Source of the DNA: Bacillota bacterium | GTDB taxonomy: Bacteria > Bacillota > Dehalobacteriia > UBA4068 | Reading direction: 5' to 3' | NCBI GenBank assembly: GCA_017439615.1 | Contig: JAFSIU010000176.1 | Span: 1-10,197, forward strand | DNA length: 10,197 bases | In this document: positions 4,836 to 10,197 of the stretch, one piece after another | How positions within the stretch are numbered: the first letter of the stretch is position 1 | Layout of the letters: each line of letters opens with the position of its first letter | Program-made: the position numbers and the translations under genes | The notes under the pieces: generated by a model | Told to the model about the DNA's origin: nothing | The model's input: the letters and a program-made list of their open reading frames with translations, nothing else | The model's database searches: none

Positions 4836-6329
4836 ATGGAAGCTTTTATCAATGGCGCACTTAGTTTTTTGGATGGCGTCGTATGGTCTCAGACCTTAAT
4901 GTACTTATTGCTGGTTGTCGGTCTTTATTTCTCTTTGAAGAGCCGCTTCCTGCAGGTCCGCTTGATCAAACCCATGGTTACCTTGCTGTTCGGCAAATCC
5001 TCTGCTGAAGGTATTTCCTCCTTCCAGGCTTTCTGCACAGCTTTGGCAGGCCGTGTAGGTACCGGTAACATCGTTGGTACCTCCGCAGCTATCCTCTTCG
5101 GCGGCCCCGGTGCACTCTTCTGGATGTGGATGCTTGCATTCTTGGGTGCAGCTACTTCTTATGTTGAATGTACTCTTGCTCAGATCTACAAGATCAAGAT
5201 CGACGGTCAGTATCGTGGCGGCCCCGCATATTTCATCGAAAGAGGTCTCAATAACAAAGGCTATGCAGTTCTTTTCGCTATTGTTATGATCATCTCTGTC
5301 GGTCTGTTCCTCCCCGGCGTTCAGTCCAATGCAATTTCCTCCGCATTTGAATTTGCATTCAATACTCCCGCCTGGATCACCGGTTTGGTAGTTGCCATCT
5401 TCCTCGGCCTCATCATCTTCGGCGGTATCAAGAGAATCGCAAAAGCAGCCGAAATGATCGTTCCCGCAATGGCTGTTATTTATATCATCCTTGGCATCAT
5501 CATTATCGCTGCCAATGCCGACAAGCTCGGTTCTGTCTTCGGTATGATTTTCTCCAGCGCCTTCGGTATTCATTCCGTATTCGGCGGCATCATCGGTTCT
5601 GCTATCTCTTGGGGCGTAAAACGCGGTATCTACTCCAACGAAGCAGGTCAGGGTACTCAGCCCCATGCTGCAGCAGCTGCTGAAGTCAGCCACCCCGCAA
5701 AACAAGGTTTGGTTCAGGCTCTCGGCGTTTATGTTGACACTTTGCTCGTCTGCACCGCTACCGGTCTTATGATTCTCATGACAGATTGCTTCAATGTTGT
5801 CGGCGCTGACGGTGCATTCTTGCATCAGAGTGCAAATGCTGCTGTTATGAATCTTACCGGCTCCGGCCCTGAATTTGCACAGGCTGCAGTTGGCACCTTG
5901 CTCGGCGCAAAGGTTGGCGCTATCGTCGTATCCATCTGCCTGGCATTCTTCGCCTTCACCACCATTTTGAGCTACTACTATGAATCCGAATCCAATATCG
6001 CTTATCTCTTCCAGAATGCTCAGAGCTCCAAGCGTACTGCTTTGACCAATGCTCTCCGCATTGCTATGATGGCTATCGTTTTCGGTTCCTGCTTGCTCAC
6101 CTCCGATGCTATCTGGAACTTCGGTGATATCGGCGTAGGTGCAACCGCATGGCTCACTGTTATTGCTATCGTCCTGCTGCAGAAACCCGCTTTCATCTGC
6201 CTCAAGGACTATGAAGCACAGCGCAAAGCCGGCAAGGATCCCGTTTTCGATCCCGACAAATGCGGCATTGAAAATGCTGATCTGTGGAAAGAAATCGTTG
6301 CTGAAAAATATGCCGATCTCAACAAATAA
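4836..6329 (+). CDS. Sodium:alanine/glycine symporter, AGCS family
   Basis: AGCS proteins bring alanine or glycine into the cell with Na+. The 497-residue protein has about ten to eleven membrane helices of the LeuT-like fold. Residues 89-104 (GGPGALFWMWMLAFLG) match the family signature. AGRVGTGNIVG (71-81) and NEAGQGTQPHAAAA (268-281) are the conserved substrate/Na+ site and loop motifs. I chose the ATG at 4836 because GGAG lies 8 bases upstream. Longer in-frame reading would run back through the riboswitch and is not translated. The riboswitch makes glycine the likely main substrate. Codon choice differs from the minus-strand neighbours (much TTG/CTC for Leu, GGT/GGC for Gly, ATC for Ile), consistent with high expression. 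A strong terminator follows, so the gene is monocistronic. Confidence 0.95.
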   Translation: MEAFINGALSFLDGVVWSQTLMYLLLVVGLYFSLKSRFLQVRLIKPMVTLLFGKSSAEGISSFQAFCTALAGRVGTGNIVGTSAAILFGGPGALFWMWMLAFLGAATSYVECTLAQIYKIKIDGQYRGGPAYFIERGLNNKGYAVLFAIVMIISVGLFLPGVQSNAISSAFEFAFNTPAWITGLVVAIFLGLIIFGGIKRIAKAAEMIVPAMAVIYIILGIIIIAANADKLGSVFGMIFSSAFGIHSVFGGIIGSAISWGVKRGIYSNEAGQGTQPHAAAAAEVSHPAKQGLVQALGVYVDTLLVCTATGLMILMTDCFNVVGADGAFLHQSANAAVMNLTGSGPEFAQAAVGTLLGAKVGAIVVSICLAFFAFTTILSYYYESESNIAYLFQNAQSSKRTALTNALRIAMMAIVFGSCLLTSDAIWNFGDIGVGATAWLTVIAIVLLQKPAFICLKDYEAQRKAGKDPVFDPDKCGIENADLWKEIVAEKYADLNK

Positions 6330-6358
6330 TTAACTCTTTCCCCACAAAGAACATATTC

Positions 6359-6393
6359 AACCCCCGTCCTGAAAAAGACGGGGGTTGTTTTTT
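6359..6393 (+). terminator. Strong intrinsic terminator after the symporter gene
   Basis: AACCCCCGTC (6359-6368) and GACGGGGGTT (6377-6386) form a perfect, GC-rich 10-bp stem with an 8-base loop, followed by GTTTTTT. It ends the rightward symporter transcript. The converging amidase transcript could also use the stem, though its leftward T-run is poor. Confidence 0.92.
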
Positions 6394-6435
6394 GGTTAAA
6401 ATATCTGTTTTCAAAATCAGGCAGAAAGCTTTTAC

Positions 6436-7575
6436 TTATTTGGCGGCGAAATATGCTTCGATGCCCTTGGCAAGTCCTTCCGCTGCTTTTTGACGGAAGC
6501 TGTTTTTCGCCAGCTTTTTTTCCTCCTCAAGATTGGAGATGAAGCCGATTTCCGCAATCACCCCTGCACAGGGCAGATTGCGCAGCACCCCGAAGCTGCC
6601 CTGAAAAAGTCCTGCATCACGGGTGCCAAGCGCAGCAACAGTATGCTTTTGCAGAGCCTGTGCCAATTTTGTGTCGGCATAACTGTTGTAGCTTACCGCA
6701 TTGGTATACATAGCCGTCCCGTGATAGCTGCGATTTTCATTGGCATTACAATGTACAGAGATGAAAATGTCCGCATCATATTTCGTGGCATAGGCTGCTC
6801 TGCCTGCCAGAGTGAGCCAGGTCTGATCCGCCGCGCGTGTCAGAATCACCGTGGCACCCTTTTTCTGCAAAATAGCAGCGGTTTTATAGACTATGTCCAT
6901 CACGATGTCCCTTTCGGGAGTGCCGTAATAGCCTACAGCACCCGGATCTGTCCAGCCGCCCGGCTGAACCTTGCCATGACCCGCATCAAGCACAATGGTT
7001 CTGCCTGCCAGAGTTTTGCTGCCTGTGGAATTACCGGAATTGCCGGAATTCCCTCCCGTGGCGGGCGGAGCGGCTGAATTTCCGCCTGAGCTGCTGCCGC
7101 CTCCTGTTATGCCGGAATTGCCGCCTCCGATGACAGTATCAGCAGCACTCCAGACAATGACGCTGTTCTTTGCTGCATCATATTGCACCTGCGCCTGCAC
7201 CGCCTCACCGAGTGAACGCACGGGCACCATCACTCTGCCGCGATATGCAACAGGATAGCTGTCGCCCTTGACGCGTTTGCCGTTCACAGTGTAATAATTG
7301 CTGCCGAGTGTGAGCTTCACTGTCTCAGCACCCTTTTGCAGAAAGGCTGAGCCGCTTACCTGATCCCAGCTGCAAGCATATCCAAGGCTCTCGGCGATCA
7401 CGCGCAGCGGGACATAGACTCTGCTTTCTTCGTTTACCCATGGCTGCGTATCGCCTGAGACCTGTTTTCCATTGACAAAAACGGAGATATCAGCCGCCCT
7501 TGCCTCAAGGGGTAGCAGCAATGCGCAGAGCAACAAAAACACAGCCAAAAACAATGATCGATTTTTCTTTTTCAT
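6436..7575 (-). CDS. Secreted N-acetylmuramoyl-L-alanine amidase with stalk domain
   Basis: The enzyme cuts the amide bond between N-acetylmuramic acid and L-alanine in peptidoglycan, outside the membrane. Residues 1-28 are a signal peptide (basic MKKKNR, a Leu-rich core, cleavage likely after ARA). Residues 29-143 are a copper-amine-oxidase-like N-terminal (stalk) domain, with VPLRVIAESLG and VPVRSLGEAV as its two typical repeats; this may bind the cell wall. Residues 149-186 are a Gly/Ser/Asn linker. Residues 192-377 are the Amidase_3 catalytic domain. Zinc ligands appear to be H200 (DAGHG), E221 (PERD) and H275 (SVHCNA), with E342 (AEIGF) catalytic, all present. AGGAGG precedes the ATG. 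The 379-residue length is normal for this architecture. It diverges from the ECF sigma factor gene, which fits an envelope-related context but does not prove shared control. Confidence 0.94.
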   Translation of the reverse strand: MKKKNRSLFLAVFLLLCALLLPLEARAADISVFVNGKQVSGDTQPWVNEESRVYVPLRVIAESLGYACSWDQVSGSAFLQKGAETVKLTLGSNYYTVNGKRVKGDSYPVAYRGRVMVPVRSLGEAVQAQVQYDAAKNSVIVWSAADTVIGGGNSGITGGGSSSGGNSAAPPATGGNSGNSGNSTGSKTLAGRTIVLDAGHGKVQPGGWTDPGAVGYYGTPERDIVMDIVYKTAAILQKKGATVILTRAADQTWLTLAGRAAYATKYDADIFISVHCNANENRSYHGTAMYTNAVSYNSYADTKLAQALQKHTVAALGTRDAGLFQGSFGVLRNLPCAGVIAEIGFISNLEEEKKLAKNSFRQKAAEGLAKGIEAYFAAK

Positions 7576-7888
7576 ACCTTCTTTCCTCCTGAGATTTCTT
7601 GCGCTTCAGGCGCTTGCTGTCATTTTAAAGCAAAATTACGCGGATTTCAGCAGGTAAATGTTGGTATATCAGCAAAATTGCTCTGTCCGTATGTGATAGC
7701 AAATCCTGTATTTTGAATCAAGCACAGTTTGTCAAATAAATATCTGTAATTTTTGGAAAGAATATGATAAAATAAAATTTAAACTTGCAATAAATTTGGC
7801 AAAATAAAAAATTTTTAAAAAAAGAGCGAAAAAATGCAAGTTTTTTTTGCAGAAATTGTATTTATTATTGAAAGCAGGAGGATTTGGA
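7576..7888. other. Divergent intergenic region between the amidase and sigma factor genes
   Basis: These 313 bases hold no credible gene. The amidase ribosome binding site (AGGAGGAAAG, minus strand) and the sigma factor ribosome binding site (AGGAGG, 7877-7882) mark the ends. The right half (about 7735-7870) is extremely A+T-rich with long A and T tracts, as seen in bent or UP-element DNA. It contains a 9-bp inverted repeat, AAACTTGCA (7781-7789) and TGCAAGTTT (7835-7843), whose right arm runs into T8. No confident -35/-10 pair for either gene could be fixed. TATGATAAAAT at 7763-7773 is a possible -10 for the sigma gene. Confidence 0.5.
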
Positions 7889-8506
7889 ATGAATCGTCAT
7901 ACTGACGAGGAATTGGTTTCTCTCTGTTTAGCAGGTCGGAAGGATGCTTTTGATGAAATAGTTCAACGCTATCAAAAGCCCGTATTCAAAATTGCATATA
8001 CTCTCGCAGGCAATTACGAGGACGCTTCCGATTGGTCGCAAGATTCCTTCCTGCAGATATATCGCTCATTGAAATCCTTCGATGCTGAAAAAGGGAAATT
8101 CTTTTCCTGGCTTTACCGCGTAGCGCATAATGTTTGCATCAACAAAAAAGCGCAGCGCGACGGCGCAAGGCCGAAAAAAGCGACTGCCGATGAATTTGAG
8201 CAGGAGCAGGAATCAAAAGCACGCATAGTCTCCATTGAAAGCATAGCCGAGCCCACCGTGCCCGAATCGGATGTCAAATCCAACCCCCAGGCTGCGCTGG
8301 AAGCTGCAGGCTTGCAGGAGGAGATCAGAACGGCGCTCGCCAGACTGGGCGAAAAATATTCCGTTCCCATTATGTTGCAATATATCGAAGGTCTTTCATA
8401 TAAGGAGATTTCCGAAAGACTCGGTCTGCCGCAATCCACCATTGAAACCAGGCTTTTCCGCGGCAAAAAAATGCTGCAGAAGGAATTGCAGCACCTGAAA
8501 AAATAA
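7889..8506 (+). CDS. ECF-type (group 4) RNA polymerase sigma factor
   Basis: The 205-residue protein has only the two sigma regions of ECF factors. Region 2 (about 19-85) contains DAFDEIVQRYQKPVFKIAY, then DASDWSQDSFLQIYRSL, and ends in FFSWLYRVAHNVCIN. Region 4 (about 141-195) contains LPQSTIETRLFRGKK, the helix-turn-helix that reads the -35. A charged linker of about 50 residues, rich in Glu, Ser and Pro, joins them and is longer than in minimal ECF proteins. The ATG at 7889 has AGGAGG 6 bases upstream. A TTG further upstream lacks support. The gene is followed after 32 bases by a membrane anti-sigma candidate, the usual arrangement. The sigma factor is therefore probably held inactive at the membrane and released by an envelope signal. 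The target promoters are unknown. Confidence 0.92.
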   Translation: MNRHTDEELVSLCLAGRKDAFDEIVQRYQKPVFKIAYTLAGNYEDASDWSQDSFLQIYRSLKSFDAEKGKFFSWLYRVAHNVCINKKAQRDGARPKKATADEFEQEQESKARIVSIESIAEPTVPESDVKSNPQAALEAAGLQEEIRTALARLGEKYSVPIMLQYIEGLSYKEISERLGLPQSTIETRLFRGKKMLQKELQHLKK

Positions 8507-8538
8507 TTTTTGAAAAATTACGAAAGGAGGATGCCCGA

Positions 8539-9873
8539 ATGTTTGATATCAATAATAAAGAAAAGCTCATGCAGGCCTATATCGATGGCGAACTGAATGC
8601 TGAGCTGGCAGCCTCCTTTGAAAAAGAATTGAAAAACGATATCAACCTGCAGAAGGAATATGAAGAGCAATTGCTGCTCCATTCTCTCCTGCAGGATATT
8701 TCCGCTTGCGATGTCGAGCCGCCTGCAGATTTTGCTGCCTGTGTTATGCAGCGTATCGAAGCAGAGGAAGCAAGCAAAACCACTGTCAAAAAGGCATTCC
8801 CCTGGCGCTTTGCTGCTCCTGCTTTTGGAGCAGCCGCACTTTTGCTGGCATTCGGTGTCAGCGGCATTATGCCTGAAGCTCCCGTTATCAATCAGGAGCT
8901 CACCACAACCGCTCCCGAAACCACAGCTATTGTTGCAGAGCCCACCACCGTTGTGGCTGAGACTACTGCTGTCGAGCCTGCTACAACTGTTGTTGCTGAA
9001 ACCACTGTTGCTCCCGAAACAATCGTTGTTGAGCCTGAGAAAACCTCTGTTATACCCGAGCAGACTCAGACCACAGCCGAGCCTGTCACTGTTCCTGTGA
9101 CCGAACCCACAACAACTGCTGCTCCCGAGCCTACTACCGTGATCAATCCTGAACAGACAACAGCTCCCGAACCCGAAAAGACAACTGTTGTCCCGACAGA
9201 AAAGACCACTGCAGCAGCACCGGAGCAAACAACTGTTGCACCCGAGCCTCCCGTTTCCGTTCCCGATGAGGAAATCAATCAGGGCACGGCTTCCATGCCT
9301 GCTCCCGCAACTGATACAGTTACCATCGGCGGCAATATCTCCGTAATGCGCTTCTCTGTTGAAGAAGGCGATGCCTATGCACTTTTCCGTAATGAAGCAG
9401 GCGAGATTCAGTTCTATGCCGGCAATGGCAATGAAACTGCTCTTTGCACTGTTATGGATACCAAAGCAGGTATGCAGCTGCTCGAAGAAAGTGATATAGC
9501 GATCCCCACCGCCACCACGGGCGAATATGATTATGTTATCAAGGCTTCTCCCGATGGCACTCAGCTCGCCGGCAATATGGGCGGCAATGACAGCGGTCTG
9601 TGGATCTCTGATATCGCCAGCAGCGCTCCCGCACAGCTCTTCTCCGCCGAAGGCGGCGGCAAGGTGCTGGAATGGGCTCCCAACAGCGGCAAGCTCGTTT
9701 TCACCAATGCCGAAGGCAGCCTCTATATCGCCTATATCTCCGAAGGCTTTGTCCTGATGGTTTGCGAGGAGCCTGTCTATTCCGTCATCTGGTGCTCCGA
9801 CAGCCGCGGCATCTATTTTGAGACACTTGACGAAAACGGTCATCATGTCATCTGCAAGGCAGACCTGCCCTAA
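8539..9873 (+). CDS. Probable membrane-spanning anti-sigma factor with beta-propeller-like sensor domain
   Basis: This 444-residue protein begins with a cytoplasmic helical domain (1-85). Its opening, LMQAYIDGELNAELAASFEKEL, has the Y-x-DGEL helix of anti-sigma domains but lacks the His-x3-Cys-x2-Cys zinc motif. PPADFAACVMQRI, just before the membrane, is also typical. One transmembrane helix spans about 91-110. Residues 121-242 are a Thr/Pro/Glu/Val-rich, low-complexity stalk. The C-terminal 190 residues carry blade-like repeats: SPDGTQLA, WAPNSGKLVFT and WCSDSRGIYFE, as in TolB/PD40 propellers, placed outside the membrane. AAAGGAGG lies 8 bases before the ATG. Its position right after the ECF gene supports the anti-sigma role. 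The signal sensed is unknown. Only about three blades are evident, fewer than a full propeller. Confidence 0.8.
   Translation: MFDINNKEKLMQAYIDGELNAELAASFEKELKNDINLQKEYEEQLLLHSLLQDISACDVEPPADFAACVMQRIEAEEASKTTVKKAFPWRFAAPAFGAAALLLAFGVSGIMPEAPVINQELTTTAPETTAIVAEPTTVVAETTAVEPATTVVAETTVAPETIVVEPEKTSVIPEQTQTTAEPVTVPVTEPTTTAAPEPTTVINPEQTTAPEPEKTTVVPTEKTTAAAPEQTTVAPEPPVSVPDEEINQGTASMPAPATDTVTIGGNISVMRFSVEEGDAYALFRNEAGEIQFYAGNGNETALCTVMDTKAGMQLLEESDIAIPTATTGEYDYVIKASPDGTQLAGNMGGNDSGLWISDIASSAPAQLFSAEGGGKVLEWAPNSGKLVFTNAEGSLYIAYISEGFVLMVCEEPVYSVIWCSDSRGIYFETLDENGHHVICKADLP
8899..9264 (+). repeat. Low-complexity Thr/Pro/Glu stalk-coding repeat
   Basis: This stretch of the anti-sigma gene encodes repeated short units such as APETT, AEPTTVV, AETT and APEPEKTT, about 120 residues in all. 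The DNA repeats ACAACTGTTG- and GCTCCCGA-like words without a fixed period, so it is a degenerate protein-level repeat and not an exact tandem array. Such regions are prone to length change by slippage. Confidence 0.7.
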
Positions 9874-9910
9874 GAATCAGTCTCCCAAAAAGGAAATATT
9901 CATAAACATT

Positions 9911-9950
9911 ACAGGCACAGCATTTGAATTGATCCGCTGTGCCTGTTATT
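9911..9950 (+). terminator. Probable terminator after the anti-sigma gene
   Basis: ACAGGCACAGC (9911-9921) and GCTGTGCCTGT (9936-9946) form a perfect 11-bp stem with a 14-base loop. The tail, TATTGTAT, is only partly T-rich, so termination may be incomplete. It lies 38 bases after the stop codon of the sigma/anti-sigma operon. Confidence 0.65.
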
Positions 9951-10041
9951 GTATCGGCAAATAAATTGTGATATGCTTATTAAAACAAGTCGAAAAATAA
10001 GAATTTGTCGAACATCAATCCATATTTTTTTCAAAAGGGTA

Positions 10042-10072
10042 TTGACTCTCACGCTCCGTCATAGTGTATGCT
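10042..10072 (+). promoter_or_regulatory. MerR-type promoter with 19-bp spacer
   Basis: TTGACT (10042-10047) and TATGCT (10067-10072) are separated by 19 bp. This over-long spacer is the hallmark of promoters that MerR-family proteins activate by untwisting DNA. The spacer contains CTCACGCTCCGT with short ACG/CGT symmetry. Transcription would start near 10079, just before the GAGGTGA ribosome binding site, so the regulator probably controls its own gene. Confidence 0.7.
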
Positions 10073-10092
10073 CTTGTTGTGAGGTGATAAAA

Positions 10093-10197
10093 TTGAAAAT
10101 GCAGACTAAAGAATTTGCCGATTTTACGGGTGTAAGTGTGCGCACACTGCATTATTACGATGAAATAGGATTGTTGATGCCAGCCTTTGTTGACAAA
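10093..10197 (+). CDS. MerR-family transcriptional regulator, N-terminal part (runs off the window)
   Basis: Only 35 codons are present. They encode the first winged-helix segment of the MerR DNA-binding domain: [23 protein letters not shown], with the family's [13 protein letters not shown] motif intact. The best start is the TTG at 10093, 5 bases after GAGGTGA (10081-10087). The ATG two codons later (10099) is the alternative, with an 11-base gap that is longer than ideal. The effector domain is outside the window, so the ligand cannot be told. The phrase just after the motif (MPAFVDK) resembles Mta/TipA-like multidrug or stress regulators more than metal-sensing ones, but this is only an impression. 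The self-promoter with a 19-bp spacer supports autoregulation. Confidence 0.88.
   Translation, partial: MKMQTKEFADFTGVSVRTLHYYDEIGLLMPAFVDK

Noticed and set aside
4905..5825. Minus-strand open frame of 306 codons opposite the symporter
   Set aside because: It is the antisense of a strongly supported membrane protein, has Cys/Asp/Glu-rich nonsense composition and no ribosome binding site evidence.
7847..7888. Upstream TTG start for the ECF sigma factor
   Set aside because: It lies in a T-run without a ribosome binding site. The ATG at 7889 has AGGAGG at ideal spacing and begins the typical ECF N-terminus.
8899..9264. CRISPR or exact tandem repeat array in the Thr-rich region
   Set aside because: The units are irregular in length and sequence and stay in one reading frame of a single protein.
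8518..9846. Long minus-strand open frame (442 codons) opposite the anti-sigma gene
   Set aside because: It is rich in Gly, Cys, Ser and Asn as expected from the complement of Thr/Pro/Glu codons, lacks domains, and overlaps a gene with clear domain structure and ribosome binding site.
9976..10014. LexA/SOS-like or other operator in the GTCGAA repeats before the MerR gene
   Set aside because: Two GTCGAA words and a short CTTATT/AATAAG pair are present, but they do not match a known box and are short enough to be chance.

Overview
The window reads as low-to-mid GC chromosomal DNA of a member of the Bacillota (Firmicutes). The pointers are strong AGGAGG-type ribosome binding sites, TTGACT/TATAAT promoters, a glycine riboswitch with an intrinsic terminator, a ComF-family protein, and an amidase carrying a copper-amine-oxidase-like 'stalk' domain. 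That amidase architecture is common in Clostridia and Negativicutes, but I cannot place the organism below phylum with confidence. Nothing looks like a phage, plasmid, insertion sequence or CRISPR array. It is mostly housekeeping DNA with a few interesting regulatory zones.

Left part (1-2546). The 3' end of a tRNA-dihydrouridine synthase gene (+ strand) meets a leftward cluster of three small genes: an unrecognised 67 aa protein, a 95 aa three-helix SemiSWEET/PQ-loop-like membrane protein, and an 84 aa conserved-looking hypothetical. One hairpin between them can terminate both directions. Next to it is a separately transcribed leftward gene for a 317 aa coiled-coil protein with its own hairpin terminator.

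Middle (2547-6435). Leftward genes encode a ComFC-like phosphoribosyltransferase-fold protein, translationally coupled (TTG start inside the upstream TGA) to a small membrane-anchored protein, preceded by an MntP-type manganese exporter. MntP has a near-consensus promoter (TTGACT, 17 bp, TATAAT). Diverging from mntP is a sodium:alanine/glycine symporter gene under a single-aptamer glycine riboswitch plus terminator, so expression of the transporter should respond to glycine. The mntP-symporter intergenic region holds a 17-base direct repeat, one copy at each promoter, and a GACAAAA dyad just upstream of the mntP promoter. The region between mntP and the gene to its left has three copies of GGACAAA/TTTGTCC that could form mutually exclusive RNA hairpins.

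Right part (6436-10197). A secreted N-acetylmuramoyl-L-alanine amidase (- strand) diverges from an ECF sigma factor gene and its probable membrane-spanning anti-sigma partner. The anti-sigma candidate has a cytoplasmic domain, one transmembrane helix, a roughly 120-residue Thr/Pro/Glu/Val stalk and a C-terminal beta-propeller-like sensor. The sigma/anti-sigma pair together with a cell-wall hydrolase suggests an envelope-related regulon, though that link is inference. The window ends in the first 35 codons of a MerR-family regulator whose promoter has the 19-bp spacer typical of MerR-controlled promoters.
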